DNA from: Microvirga calopogonii
GTDB taxonomy: Bacteria; Pseudomonadota; Alphaproteobacteria; Rhizobiales; Beijerinckiaceae
Length of the DNA: 64,000 nt
Assembly (NCBI RefSeq): GCF_003347665.1
Contig: NZ_QDGA01000011.1
Coordinates: 62,001 to 126,000, forward strand
Direction: 5' to 3'
Shown here piece by piece: positions 17,783 to 28,749 of the stretch. Positions within the stretch are counted from its first letter, which is position 1; the number at the start of each line of letters is the position of its first letter. Under the pieces are notes generated by a model that was not told the origin of the DNA, searched no databases, and saw nothing but the letters and a program-made list of their open reading frames with translations. A program made the position numbers and the translations under genes.

Positions 17783-18859
17783 ATGGCTGATCGTTGGTGG
17801 AGAAGACCTCTCGTTAAACCGCGGGCCCTCAAGGCTGGCGACCGTATTGCCATCGTTTCGACGAGCTGGGGCGGGCCCGCGACCTTTCCGCATCGCTACG
17901 AGGCAGGCAAGGCGTATTTGGCGGAGCTCTTCGGGCTTGAGCCTATCGACATGCCTCATGCCCTTCGCGATGCCGCATGGCTTGATCGGAATCCCCAGGC
18001 TCGGGCCGACGACATTCACGCTGCCTTTGCGGATAACTCGATCAAAGGCGTCATTGCGAGTATCGGCGGCGACGATGCGATCCGCCTGATCCCATATATC
18101 GACCTGAATGTGATTGCGGACAATCCGAAGATCTTTCTCGGCTACTCCGATCCGACCGTCCTGCACTTCGGGTGCCTCAAGGCAGGGTTGGGGTCCTTCT
18201 ACGGTCCCACGATCATGGCAGGTTTTGCCGAGAACGGCGGCATGCACGCCTACACCGAGAAGGCTCTGCGCAAAGTCATCTTTCAAACGGGCCCCATCGG
18301 CGAGATCGAGCCAAACTCGGAAGGGTGGACCGTCGAGCGCCTGCCCTGGAAGGACCCCGCGAACCAGAGCCGTCGCAGAACACTGACGCCCTCGACAGGG
18401 CCCCGCATCCTGCAGGGAACGGGCATTGCTCGGGGCCAACTCATCGGTGGATGCGCGGAGGTTCTGGAGATGCTGAAGGGCTCGGATTGGTGGCCGCCGG
18501 CGGATTATTGGAACAGCGCGATCCTCTTCTATGAGACCTCCGAGGAGGCTCCACCGGCAAGCCATGTCCTGCGATGGCTGCGCAATTTCGCCGCTCAGGG
18601 CATCTTGCCTCGTCTCTCGGGCATTGTTCTCGGGCGGCCCGGCGGGCAGACGGATGAGGCATATAGGAGAGAGCAGGAGAAGGCGGTCTTGCGCGCGCTC
18701 GCCGAGGCAGGCTTGCAGCACCTTCCCGTTCTGGCTGAGTGCGATTTCGGGCACACCGACCCGATGACGACATTGCCATATGGCGTCACGGCAGAGATCG
18801 ATTGCAGCCGGTCCCGGCTCACACTCCTGGAGCCGGGCGTTACTGCAGCAAATTACTGA
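17783..18859 (+). CDS. S66 family serine peptidase (LD-carboxypeptidase/MccF-like)
   Basis: A 358-residue protein of the S66 family. N-terminal ALKAGDRIAIVSTSWGG, the IGGDD oxyanion-type motif, the nucleophile Ser in FLGYSDPTVLHF, the region LIGGCAEVLEMLKGSDWWP with the acidic residue of the triad, and the catalytic His in CDFGHTDPM are visible. LD-carboxypeptidases trim tetrapeptide stems of murein; MccF-type members instead cleave acyl-adenylate antibiotics. The protein has no signal peptide, so it is cytoplasmic, as both subtypes are. The start ATG at 17783 is preceded by GGAG; upstream in-frame sequence overlaps the groEL terminator and is excluded. The choice between the two roles is open. 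Confidence 0.87.
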   Translation: MADRWWRRPLVKPRALKAGDRIAIVSTSWGGPATFPHRYEAGKAYLAELFGLEPIDMPHALRDAAWLDRNPQARADDIHAAFADNSIKGVIASIGGDDAIRLIPYIDLNVIADNPKIFLGYSDPTVLHFGCLKAGLGSFYGPTIMAGFAENGGMHAYTEKALRKVIFQTGPIGEIEPNSEGWTVERLPWKDPANQSRRRTLTPSTGPRILQGTGIARGQLIGGCAEVLEMLKGSDWWPPADYWNSAILFYETSEEAPPASHVLRWLRNFAAQGILPRLSGIVLGRPGGQTDEAYRREQEKAVLRALAEAGLQHLPVLAECDFGHTDPMTTLPYGVTAEIDCSRSRLTLLEPGVTAANY

Positions 18860-18875
18860 AGACGCTTCCGCAGCC

Positions 18876-19634
18876 CTACCGATGCCGGATCAGCCCTGTG
18901 TCTCCCGGCTCGGCGACGCTGGTTCTGATCGAGCCGGTCATGTCCTCGGGCGCCATCTTGCGCAGTTGGTTCACGAAGGCCGTCAGGCTGTTCACTTTCT
19001 CCGGCTCGGGAGCGAGGAAGGTAAGGGCGCTGCTGTCGAACGGCTCCTCCTCGATGGTGCCGTCGATCATGATCGTCGTCTTGATTCCTGTCTGGATGTC
19101 GAAGGAGACGGACTTCACCTTGGTCCGACGGTGCGGATCGACCGGCTCGGCAATCACGAGCGATGCAACCGACGCCGAGGCCAGGATCGGCCTGGGCGGC
19201 GTGCGGACGACGGCGATCGGCTGTTGCGACGGCTTAGCGACGGACGCCTGTGATGGCTGCTTGTCCTGTGGCTTCTTGTCGGAATCACTCGTGCGGTCGC
19301 GGGGGCCCTGGGAGACCGCCATGTACTCCGTCGGTCCGGAGAGGATCTTTTGAAGCCGTTCATGCGCCTCCGTGGCTTCCTTTTGGGTTGCTGAGCCGAA
19401 CGCCGCCACGAGCGGGTTCTTGGCCTTTTCCGCCTCGGCCTTCGCCTTCGCGGCCTCGGCAGCCTTTGCCGCCGCGATCCGCTTCCTGGCTTCGGCCGTC
19501 TGGGCGCGATTGTTCGTGCTGTAGGAATAGTGTTTCCCGTTGATCTCGTAGCGAACCAGCCGGGCCTCGGCGCCGCTGGAAATCGTCCCAAGCGTGACGA
19601 TGGACGCACCAAGCAAAATAAGCGTTCTGTTCAT
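18876..19634 (-). CDS. secreted hypothetical protein with Ala/Lys coiled coil
   Basis: A 252-residue protein with a signal peptide (MNRTLILLGASIVTLGTISSGAEA), a short beta-rich segment (RLVRYEINGKHYSYST), an Ala/Lys/Glu-rich helix (about residues 43-75), a Ser/Gln/Pro linker and a C-terminal domain (VKSVSFDIQTGIKTTIMIDGTIEEEPFD). It is probably periplasmic. I know no function. Convergent with the S66 peptidase gene, 16 bases apart. Confidence 0.72.
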   Translation of the reverse strand: MNRTLILLGASIVTLGTISSGAEARLVRYEINGKHYSYSTNNRAQTAEARKRIAAAKAAEAAKAKAEAEKAKNPLVAAFGSATQKEATEAHERLQKILSGPTEYMAVSQGPRDRTSDSDKKPQDKQPSQASVAKPSQQPIAVVRTPPRPILASASVASLVIAEPVDPHRRTKVKSVSFDIQTGIKTTIMIDGTIEEEPFDSSALTFLAPEPEKVNSLTAFVNQLRKMAPEDMTGSIRTSVAEPGDTGLIRHR

Positions 19635-21298
<1,664 letters not shown>

Positions 21299-21323
21299 GT
21301 CTAAACCGACGATCATAGTGCAG

Positions 21324-21355
21324 AACCCGGCGTCTCAAGCGCCGGGTTTTTTCTT
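21324..21355 (+). terminator. Rho-independent terminator after the TRAP binding protein
   Basis: ACCCGGCG (21325-21332) pairs with CGCCGGGT (21340-21347) around a 7-base loop, followed by TTTTTTC. It lies 26 bases after the stop codon. Confidence 0.9.
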
Positions 21356-21466
21356 TGCAGGGCTGGTGTGCCTCAAACAGGAGGCTGGAGGGTTGCATCC
21401 GACCCATGGAATGATGATCTCATGGCAACCCTTGTCCGGCCTTGAACCGCACCAGAAAGCTTAATC

Positions 21467-22465
21467 ATGCCTCCCTTCTCGGTCCTCGATCTCGCGCCCG
21501 TTCCCGAAGGCTTCACGCCCTCCGATGCCTTGCGCAACACGCTCGATCTGGCGCAGCACGCCGAAGCCTGGGGCTACAATCGCTACTGGCTAGCTGAGCA
21601 CCACAACATGGTCGGCATCGCGAGTGCCGCGACGAGCGTCGTGATCGGCCATGTGGCCGGCGGCACGAAGACCATGCGGATCGGTGCGGGCGGCATCATG
21701 CTGCCGAACCACTCGCCCCTGGTGATCGCCGAGCAGTTCGGCACCCTGGATGCTCTCTTTCCCGGGCGCATTGATCTGGGTGTCGGCCGCGCTCCGGGTA
21801 CGGACCAGCGCACGCTCCGCGCGCTTCGCCGCGATCCCACATCGGCCGACACCTTCCCACAGGACGTGCTCGAGTTGCAGGCGCTTCTCGGACCCGTCCA
21901 GCCCGATCAGGTGATCCAGGCCGTGCCGGGGGCAGGCTCGAATGTACCGATCTGGATTCTCGGCTCCAGCCTGTTCGGCGCGCAACTCGCCGCCATGCTG
22001 GGCCTGCCTTACGCGTTTGCGTCCCATTTCGCACCCGGAGCCCTGATGCAGGCGCTGCAGGTGTATCGCGAGCGGTTCCAGCCTTCCGCCCAGCTCGACC
22101 GGCCCCATGCCATGGTGGGCGTCAACGTGATTGCTGCCGATACGGACGAGGAGGCGCGCCATCTCTTCACCTCGGCGCAGCAATCCTTCACGAACCTGTT
22201 CCGCGGCGCCCGCGGCAAGCTCCAGCCGCCCATCGACGACATCGAGAGCTATTGGTCGCCACACGAGAAGGCGCAGGCCATGAATATGCTGTCCTGCTCC
22301 TTCGTCGGCTCAGCCAAGACTGTACGGGAGGGGCTGGAGGGCTTCATCGCGCAGACCGGTGCCGACGAGGTCATGGTCGCAGCCGCGATCTACGACCATT
22401 CCAAGCGCCTGCGCTCGTACGAGATTCTCAGCGACGTGCACAAGGCGATGAGCAAAGCGGCTTAA
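21467..22465 (+). CDS. LLM-class flavin-dependent oxidoreductase (luciferase-like)
   Basis: A 332-residue protein of the bacterial luciferase-like superfamily (group with YhbW). Visible features are the N-terminal [11 protein letters not shown], the helix [17 protein letters not shown], the [39 protein letters not shown] block (TIM-barrel strands 3 and 4) and the C-terminal [14 protein letters not shown]. These enzymes use reduced FMN or F420; the HNM and PNH motifs fit an FMN type. Substrate unknown. It stands alone, followed by a family A repeat. Confidence 0.9.
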   Translation: MPPFSVLDLAPVPEGFTPSDALRNTLDLAQHAEAWGYNRYWLAEHHNMVGIASAATSVVIGHVAGGTKTMRIGAGGIMLPNHSPLVIAEQFGTLDALFPGRIDLGVGRAPGTDQRTLRALRRDPTSADTFPQDVLELQALLGPVQPDQVIQAVPGAGSNVPIWILGSSLFGAQLAAMLGLPYAFASHFAPGALMQALQVYRERFQPSAQLDRPHAMVGVNVIAADTDEEARHLFTSAQQSFTNLFRGARGKLQPPIDDIESYWSPHEKAQAMNMLSCSFVGSAKTVREGLEGFIAQTGADEVMVAAAIYDHSKRLRSYEILSDVHKAMSKAA

Positions 22466-22485
22466 GCACTGCAGTAAATTTCTCT

Positions 22486-22577
22486 CGTCATGGCCGGCCT
22501 TGTGCCGGCCATCCCGATTGGAAGAGCGCGGCGCTCCACGGCATCGAGGTCACCGGCACAAGGCCGGTGACGACGTG
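22486..22577. repeat. dispersed palindromic repeat, family A
   Basis: A full unit in the same orientation as that at 15354-15440: TCATGGCCGGCCTTGTGCCG...ATCCCGATTGGAAGAGCGCGGC, then GAGGTCACCGGCACAAGG...GACGACGTG. The two outer halves are complementary to each other. Confidence 0.85.
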
Positions 22578-22604
22578 TAGGTGGGCATTAAAGCACTCGC
22601 GTTC

Positions 22605-23444
22605 CTAAGCCGCGCCTCGCCCCTTCAATGTCGGATCGAGCGCGTCGCGCAATCCATCACCCAGCAGGTTCAGTCCCAATACCGACAGCGCGATGGCGAC
22701 ACCTGGCGCGATAGCTAGGTGAGGGGCCTGGGAGAGATAGGTCTGCGCGTCGCTTAGCATGCGCCCCCAGCTCGGATTGGGCGGGCGCACGCCGAGGCCG
22801 AGATAGCTCAAGCCTGCTTCGGTCAGGATGGCGAGCGCGAGCTGGATCGTCACTTGCACGATCAGCGCGCCCGCGATGTTGGGCATCACGTCTTCCCAGG
22901 TGATCCGCAACGGGTGCTTGCCGATGGCGCGGGCCGCCGCGATGTAATCGAGCGTCCAGACTTGCAGCGCGACGCCACGCGTGACGCGGGCGAAGACCGG
23001 GATGTTGAACACCGCAATCGCCAGGATCGCCGCAAGCGGGCCGGAACCCACGAGCGCACCGATCATGATGGCGGAGAGCACGGCGGGGAAGGCGAAGACC
23101 ACGTCCGACACCCGCATGGCGATCTCGTCGGCGATGCCCTTCCAGGCAGCGGCCGCGCAGCCGATGGCCGTGCCGATGGCCGCTCCCAGCAGGACGGCCG
23201 GCCAGGCGATGGCGAGCGAGTTCCACGCTCCGACCATGAGGAGCGAGGCCACGTCGCGGCCGAAATGATCGGTGCCCAGAATGCCGAGTTCCCCAGGCGC
23301 CTTCAGACGCATTGCGACGCGAACGCGCGTCGGCACCTCTGGCGTCCAGACGAGCGATACGAGTGCGGTAGCGATCAAAAGCGTCGTGAGGATGCCGCCG
23401 ATGACGAGGGCAGAGTTCAAGGGAATGCGGGAGCGCTTGCTCAT
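22605..23444 (-). CDS. peptide/nickel-class ABC transporter permease (DppC/OppC type)
   Basis: A 279-residue inner-membrane protein with six predicted helices, the first at 11-33. The family motif between helices is visible (EIAMRVSDVVFAFPAVLSAIMIGALVG) and so is the EAA-type loop (WEDVMPNIAGALIVQVTIQLALAIL). The end GLNLLGDGLRDALDP is the typical DppC terminus. The start overlaps the stop of the DppB-type gene by 4 bases (ATGA). Together they form the membrane channel of the importer whose binding protein and ATPase lie upstream beyond an inserted acyltransferase gene. Confidence 0.93.
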   Translation of the reverse strand: MSKRSRIPLNSALVIGGILTTLLIATALVSLVWTPEVPTRVRVAMRLKAPGELGILGTDHFGRDVASLLMVGAWNSLAIAWPAVLLGAAIGTAIGCAAAAWKGIADEIAMRVSDVVFAFPAVLSAIMIGALVGSGPLAAILAIAVFNIPVFARVTRGVALQVWTLDYIAAARAIGKHPLRITWEDVMPNIAGALIVQVTIQLALAILTEAGLSYLGLGVRPPNPSWGRMLSDAQTYLSQAPHLAIAPGVAIALSVLGLNLLGDGLRDALDPTLKGRGAA

Positions 23445-24388
23445 GACCGACCCCTCAGGCGCGGATCGAGGATGGCATAGCCGATGTCGACGACGAAGTT
23501 CACGACGATCACAAGTCCGGAAAAGATCAGCACGATATCCTTGATCACCACGAGGTCGCGCTGGTTGAGCGCCTGATAGGCGAGCCGTCCGAGGCCCGGC
23601 AGGTTGAACACGTTCTCAACCAGGATCGCTCCGCCGAAGAAGAACGAAAGCTGCAGGCCTAAGATCGTCGTGACCGGAATGAGCGCATTCGGCACCACGT
23701 GGCGGCGCAGCGTTCCTCCCTTGTCGACGCCCTTGGCGCGAGCGGTGCGCACGAAATCGGCGCCGATCACTTCGAGGGTTGCGGAGCGCGTGACGCGTGT
23801 GAGCACGGCGGCCTGCGGCAGCGCGAGCGCCACGGCGGGGAGCAGAAGCGCCTGGAAGGCAGGCCAGATCCCCGCGCTCCAGCCGGGGAAGCCGCCGGCC
23901 GGAAACCAGCCGAGCCAGGTCGAGAAAAAGAGAATGAACAAAAGGCCGATCCAGAAATTCGGCACGGCCACGCCGAGCTGACTGAAGACGAGCACGGCGC
24001 GATCCACGATCCCGTCGCGTCGCGCGGCCGCCGCGACGCCGAGCGGCAGGGCGAGCGCGGTCGAGATCACGATTGCGAGAAGGCTCAGTGGCAACGTCAC
24101 GTTCATGCGCTCAGCCACCAGCGTCGAGACCGGCATCTTGTAGGTGATCGACTGCCCTAGATCGCCGTGCAGAAGCCCGCCGATCCAATGCAGGTAGCGC
24201 ACGAGTGCCGGCTGATCGAGCCCGAGCTCCTGCCGCAGGGCCGCGAGCGTATCCTCCCGCGCGGCGGTACCAAGCATGATCGCCGCCGGATCGCCGGGAA
24301 GCACTTCAAGAATCAGAAAGATCGCGAGCGACACCGCCAGCAGTGTGACGGCCAGAGAGACGAGGCGTGAGATGACGAGGCGAGACAT
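23441..24388 (-). CDS. peptide/nickel-class ABC transporter permease (DppB/OppB type)
   Basis: A 315-residue integral membrane protein. It shows the N-terminal TM helix (RLVSLAVTLLAVSLAIFLI), the DppB motif PGDPAAIMLGTAA and LGLDQPALVRYLHWIGGLLHGDLGQS, and the C-terminal DIGYAILDPRLRG typical of OppB-type permeases. Its ATG overlaps the downstream permease by four bases. The region upstream of its start (24389-24597) is AT-rich and probably contains the promoter of the oppositely oriented acyltransferase; the ancestral operon promoter is likely to be elsewhere. Confidence 0.93.
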   Translation of the reverse strand: MSRLVISRLVSLAVTLLAVSLAIFLILEVLPGDPAAIMLGTAAREDTLAALRQELGLDQPALVRYLHWIGGLLHGDLGQSITYKMPVSTLVAERMNVTLPLSLLAIVISTALALPLGVAAAARRDGIVDRAVLVFSQLGVAVPNFWIGLLFILFFSTWLGWFPAGGFPGWSAGIWPAFQALLLPAVALALPQAAVLTRVTRSATLEVIGADFVRTARAKGVDKGGTLRRHVVPNALIPVTTILGLQLSFFFGGAILVENVFNLPGLGRLAYQALNQRDLVVIKDIVLIFSGLVIVVNFVVDIGYAILDPRLRGRS

Positions 24389-24597
24389 TGATCTAACATG
24401 GTCTTGAGTGATTGCTAGGAGAATTGCTTTTCGATCTCCTGGAACATTAGGTCACAAAAAATTCTCCAACACGCCAGCTTTAAGCATGATAATGATATAT
24501 TATTGTAATATAGTTTCAACTTAGCAGTCGCCGATGCTATAGCTTAGTTATATGTTATCAAATTGCTTGTGCGGATTCTGTATGGCATGAGGGCAGG

Positions 24598-26499
24598 ATG
24601 ATTAATCCTTCCTACCGTCCCGATATCGATGGCTTGCGCGCTGTAGCCGTGCTGGCTGTTCTCCTGTTCCACTTTCAGGTGTGGCCCTTCACGGGAGGCT
24701 TTGTCGGCGTCGACATTTTCTTTGTGATCAGTGGTTACCTGATCAGCAAAATCATCCTCAATGGGGCGGAAGCAGAAGCGTTCTCCTTTGCTGACTTCTA
24801 TACCCGCCGTTCCCGACGGCTCTTGCCAGCCCTGCTTGTGACTATCGCTGGAACTTACACAGCAGGATTTTTCTTCTTCGCAGCGCCCGATTTTCTTCCA
24901 TTGTCTCGCGCGACCTTGGCCGCTGTCCTAACGGTCTCAAATATCTTTTATTGGATTCAAGCGGATTACTTTGATACCGCCGCCATTCTCAAGCCTCTGC
25001 TGCACACGTGGTCCTTGGCGGTAGAGTTTCAATTCTATCTCGTATGGCCAGCCTTCTTGTTCGTGCTCGCTCGGACCCGAAGCCGCCGGACTGTCCTGAT
25101 TGGAATCACTCTAGCAGCCGGTGTAAGCTTTGCTATCTCGGTGTTGATGCTGAAGAAGGACCCCACTGGCGTATTCTATTTGACACCATTCAGAATCTAT
25201 GAATTCGCCCTCGGCGGGATGGTGGTTTTTCTGAAGCCGCTCAGATTGCCACAATGGCTCTCCGAGGTACTCTATTCTGCAGGGTTTGCAGCCGTTCTGG
25301 TTGCCGTTTTTGTCTATAGCGAGCGGACACGCTTCCCAGGCTATGCAGCTCTGGTTCCGGCTCTGGGCGCCGCGGCTATGATCCAGTCCGGTTCCGCGGC
25401 ACGGAGCGCGAGCCTGTTGCAAAGCGCCCCGATGAGGAGAATTGGTGCGATCAGTTACTCGCTCTATCTGGTCCATTGGCCGCTCTGGGTATTTACGCGC
25501 TACATCGTGTCGCGCGAACTGACCGCAATTGAGGTGGCATTGCTGATTGCCACAACTTTTGCGTCGGCTTTTGTACTGTATCAAATCGTCGAGACGACGT
25601 TCCGCAGACCGAAGACCGGGAGGCTGTCGCCGCCCCACGCCTTCAACCTCGCCTGTGTCGTTGTGTCAGTGCTGATTATGGTTCCCGCTGTGGGCAGCTG
25701 GATCGGAAAGGGCTGGGCTTGGCGAATGCCGCAGGCAGTCGGTCAAATCGGCACTTTCGACGAAAAGGCTGTAAGAAAATATCTGTTCCGGCAGTATGAA
25801 TTGGTCGAGGGAAAGTCATTTACGACAGAGAAGAAGCGCATCTACGTGATTGGAGACTCTCAGGCTGCTGACTTGGTCAACATGCTCTTCGAAGCAGATC
25901 GGAACAACGGTGCGGAAGTCGTATCGGGCCGCGTCGTGATGGAATGCGGCGTGCCCTATATCTCCGAGGCAAATGAGAAAACATTTTGGACAGTTGAGAA
26001 TCGCCATACGATTAAGAACCCGGCCTTTATCCCCGAATGCCGGCGGCAGATGCAAGCCGTGCTGAATTCTCCTGCTCTGACCAAGGCAGATGCCGTGGTC
26101 ATCGCGATGCTGTGGTTTCCCGAAAGCGTGGAGCATCTGAGTGCTGCAGTGGCTGAGATTCAAAGGCATACGGGCGCGGAAATCTACGTTCTCGGGCGCA
26201 AGGATCTCAGTCAAAGCAGTGTGGAGATCGTTAACAAATACAAGAAGCTCGAAGGCATCGAGAACTTCGCATCGAGACGGATTCTTCCCGAGACAACAAG
26301 GATAAATGCGATGCTCTCGGGGATGTTCGGCAACAGATACGTGGACATGATGAGCATCGTCTGTCCGGCAGCCAATCGATGTCATGTCCTGACAGATGAT
26401 CGGAAGCCGATCTTTTATGATACCGCTCATTTCACAAAGGAAGGAGCAAGCTTCATGGGGCGGCTTCTTGTGGATAGTCGGCCCGCATTTCTCCGGTGA
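24598..26499 (+). CDS. acyltransferase-3 / SGNH fusion protein (OafA type)
   Basis: A 633-residue protein. The N-terminal acyltransferase-3 domain (1-360) has about ten membrane helices and the motifs YRPDIDGLRAVAVLAVLLFHF and GGFVGVDIFFVISGYLIS, and ISYSLYLVHWPLW near its end. The periplasmic C-terminal domain (about 400-630) is SGNH-like: IYVIGDSQAADLVN carries the nucleophile Ser, and DTAHFTKEGA carries the Asp-x-x-His end of the triad. Such proteins O-acetylate lipopolysaccharide or exopolysaccharide. The gene lies in opposite orientation inside an ABC operon and has an AT-rich upstream region (24420-24597), which suggests insertion. Its codon use is less GC-rich than its neighbours. Confidence 0.92.
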   Translation: MINPSYRPDIDGLRAVAVLAVLLFHFQVWPFTGGFVGVDIFFVISGYLISKIILNGAEAEAFSFADFYTRRSRRLLPALLVTIAGTYTAGFFFFAAPDFLPLSRATLAAVLTVSNIFYWIQADYFDTAAILKPLLHTWSLAVEFQFYLVWPAFLFVLARTRSRRTVLIGITLAAGVSFAISVLMLKKDPTGVFYLTPFRIYEFALGGMVVFLKPLRLPQWLSEVLYSAGFAAVLVAVFVYSERTRFPGYAALVPALGAAAMIQSGSAARSASLLQSAPMRRIGAISYSLYLVHWPLWVFTRYIVSRELTAIEVALLIATTFASAFVLYQIVETTFRRPKTGRLSPPHAFNLACVVVSVLIMVPAVGSWIGKGWAWRMPQAVGQIGTFDEKAVRKYLFRQYELVEGKSFTTEKKRIYVIGDSQAADLVNMLFEADRNNGAEVVSGRVVMECGVPYISEANEKTFWTVENRHTIKNPAFIPECRRQMQAVLNSPALTKADAVVIAMLWFPESVEHLSAAVAEIQRHTGAEIYVLGRKDLSQSSVEIVNKYKKLEGIENFASRRILPETTRINAMLSGMFGNRYVDMMSIVCPAANRCHVLTDDRKPIFYDTAHFTKEGASFMGRLLVDSRPAFLR

Positions 26500-26610
26500 T
26501 CGAAGATTCGATCCCGGAAGAGCCAATCCTCTTTCGGGCTCGATCTGATGCTCGTCGTCTCGTGCAGACCGGATCTCTTCGCAGAAACTCCCAAATGATA
26601 TGAACAGAGC

Positions 26611-28092
26611 TCACTCCGTCCACGAAACCTCCGTCACGTCGTTCGACGGGATCGGCGAGTTCTCCCACAGGCCTTGCACTTTCGCGTTCCACACGCCGAG
26701 CTTCGGCAGCTGGAACAGGAAGAGGGCGGGAACATCCTCGGCGAGGATCTTCTGCGCTTCTGCGTATTTCGCAAAGCGCGCCTTCTCGTCCGTAGTCTTG
26801 GCGGCGTCCGCAACCAAGGTCTTGAACGTGTCGTTCTTGTAATTGAAGTAATAGTTGTCGCGAGCGAAGATATCGATATCGAGCGGTTCCGCATGGGCCA
26901 CGATGGTCATGTCGTAGTCCTTGGCCTTGAATACCTCCTCGATCCACTTCGCCGGAAATTCCGTCGGGATGATCTTCAGGTCGACGCCGACTTCGGACAG
27001 CATCGCGGAGAGGAGTTCCGCCGAGCGGCTCGCATAGGCCATCTGCGGGCTCTTGATCGTGATCGATAGGCCGCTGCCGTATCCTGCTTCCTTCAGAAGA
27101 GCCTTCGCCTTCTCGGGGTCATAGGGGATGACGCTCGTCATGTCCACGAACGCCGGATGGTTCGGCGAGAAGAAGCTGCCGATCGGCTGGCCGAAGCCCG
27201 AATAGGCCCCTTCCACCAGCGCCTTGCGGTCCACCGCATGCATGAGCGCGCGGCGCACGCGCACGTCGTCGAACGGCTTCTTGGCATTGTTCATGCCGGC
27301 GACGATCTCGCCCTCTGTATTGCCGGCGACGGCCTTGAAGCGCGAATCCTTCTGGAACTCGGCGAAGAGTTCCGGCGCGCCGAGATTCGGGAAGGCATCC
27401 ACGTCGCCGGCCCTGAGGGCCGCGACCTGGGCCTGCGCGTCGCTGATGAACCGGAAGGTAACGCTGTCGAGCTTGGTCTTGTCCTTCTGCCAGTAATCCG
27501 GGTTGCGCACGAGTTCCACCCGGTCGCCGCGCGTCCAGGACTTGAACTTGAAGGGCCCGGTACCGACGGGAGTGGCGGCATTGTTCGCCGCGGTCTCCGG
27601 CGCCACGATCACCGCGTCGCCCCAGCCGAGATAATAGAGGAAGTTGCCCGAAGTCTCCTTGAGCTTGATCACCACGGTTGCGGGATCGGGCGTTTCGATG
27701 GACGTGATGGGCGCGAAGATCTGCTTCTGCGCATTGGTCGATTTCGGATCGCGGGCACGGTCGAAGGCGAATTTCACATCGGCCGAATCGAAGGCGGAAC
27801 CGTCATGGAACTTCACGCCTTCCTGCAGGTGGAAGGTATAGGTCAGCCCATCCGGCGAGACCTCCCAGCTCTTTGCCAGCAGCGGCTGGACCTTACCGGT
27901 CCGGTCGATGCGCACGAGGCCCTCGTACAGGTTGACCCAGGTCACTTCGCGGATCGCCACGGGCGCGGCGATCGTCGGATCGAGTCCCGGCGGCTCGATG
28001 GGCATGCCCACCACGAGGGAGGTTTTGGCGGCAAAGGCCGGGATGACGCTGACGGTAAGAAGGAGAGCGGCAGTCAGGAGGCGTTTCGTCAT
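26611..28092 (-). CDS. peptide/nickel-class ABC transporter substrate-binding protein
   Basis: A 493-residue periplasmic binding protein (DppA/OppA family, SBP_bac_5). The signal peptide is MTKRLLTAALLLTVSVIPAFA. Diagnostic segments are EPPGLDPTIAAPVAIREVTWVNLYEGLVRID, AKSWEVSPDGLTYTFHLQEGVKFHDGSAF and PVGTGPFKFKSW. It should capture an oligopeptide- or related ligand for the DppBC-type permeases. The permeases are now separated from it by an acyltransferase gene. It lies in the same orientation as the SDR, ALDH and ATPase genes upstream. Confidence 0.94.
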   Translation of the reverse strand: MTKRLLTAALLLTVSVIPAFAAKTSLVVGMPIEPPGLDPTIAAPVAIREVTWVNLYEGLVRIDRTGKVQPLLAKSWEVSPDGLTYTFHLQEGVKFHDGSAFDSADVKFAFDRARDPKSTNAQKQIFAPITSIETPDPATVVIKLKETSGNFLYYLGWGDAVIVAPETAANNAATPVGTGPFKFKSWTRGDRVELVRNPDYWQKDKTKLDSVTFRFISDAQAQVAALRAGDVDAFPNLGAPELFAEFQKDSRFKAVAGNTEGEIVAGMNNAKKPFDDVRVRRALMHAVDRKALVEGAYSGFGQPIGSFFSPNHPAFVDMTSVIPYDPEKAKALLKEAGYGSGLSITIKSPQMAYASRSAELLSAMLSEVGVDLKIIPTEFPAKWIEEVFKAKDYDMTIVAHAEPLDIDIFARDNYYFNYKNDTFKTLVADAAKTTDEKARFAKYAEAQKILAEDVPALFLFQLPKLGVWNAKVQGLWENSPIPSNDVTEVSWTE

Positions 28093-28287
28093 CAGGGCTT
28101 GAACTCCATCCAGTGGGAGATGCGACAGGTCGCGGTGGCTTCAGCTTACGCAGGACCGCGCCGGATGGAAGATGCTCATTACCGATTCTTCACTTAACTT
28201 CCGCGTGGCCGGGACTTAAGCATTGGGTCGAAGAGATCCGCCTGGGTCGGCCGGTTCAGGGCGATCGGCGGAGTGAAAGGGTTGAAA

Positions 28288-28572
28288 ATGGCTCTTGAAA
28301 CCGCGCGGGTGCCGACCGCCAACGGCGCCAGATACCTCCAGCAGCTCTGCAAGCACTGGAGCCACAAGCTGGATGTTCAGTTTTCGGAAAACGAGGGAAT
28401 CGTCCGCTTTCCGGCCGCCGTCGCGACGATGACGGCCGCCCCGGACGCCCTGACGGTGAGCGTGGAGGCGCAAGACGACGAGACGCTTCAGCGGATGAAG
28501 GGGGTCGTCGCGTCCCATCTCGATCGGTTCGCGTTCAGGGAAGCGCCGCTGCCGTTCGAGTGGAAAGCCTAA
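28288..28572 (+). CDS. DUF2218 domain protein
   Basis: A 94-residue protein on the strand opposite to the ABC cluster. It matches the DUF2218 pattern: N-terminal ARVPTANGARYLQQLCKHWSHKL, the FPAAVATMTAAPDALTVSVEA strand pair and a final helix with MKGVVASHLDRFAFRE. The ATG at 28288 (AAAGGG upstream) is preferred over an in-frame GTG at 28273. Function unknown; DUF2218 genes are often near iron/siderophore loci, which is not seen here. Confidence 0.85.
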   Translation: MALETARVPTANGARYLQQLCKHWSHKLDVQFSENEGIVRFPAAVATMTAAPDALTVSVEAQDDETLQRMKGVVASHLDRFAFREAPLPFEWKA

Positions 28573-28584
28573 ACAGGTCGCCTC

Positions 28585-28684
28585 GTGTCATCCCCGGCGC
28601 ACGAAGTGCGGGAAGGGGATCCACGATCAAATGCTGAGCGATGGATTCCCTTCCCCTCCGCTGCGCTCCGGTCGGGAATGACAC
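28585..28684. repeat. dispersed imperfect palindromic repeat, family B
   Basis: GTGTCATCCCCGGCGCACGA at the left end and GTCGGGAATGACAC at the right end are inverted, with complementary inner segments (GAAGGGGATCCA / TGGATTCCCTTCC). It lies between a DUF2218 gene and an SDR gene and directly abuts a family A half unit. The type is common in Rhizobiales genomes as intergenic repeats. Confidence 0.75.
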
Positions 28685-28735
28685 CGACGTGGCTCTTCCA
28701 ATCGAGATCACCGGCACAAGGCCGGTGATGACGTC
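28685..28735. repeat. dispersed palindromic repeat, family A, half unit
   Basis: ATCGAGATCACCGGCACAAGG followed by CCGGTGATGACGTC is the right half of the family A unit, with a short remnant of the middle (GTGGCTCTTCCA). It directly follows a family B unit, so two repeat families are joined here. Confidence 0.75.
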
Positions 28736-28749
28736 AGAGAATGGCCGTC

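Noticed and set aside
27157..28197. Long plus-strand frame opposite the ABC binding protein
   Set aside because: Antisense shadow of a well-supported gene, no ribosome-binding site.
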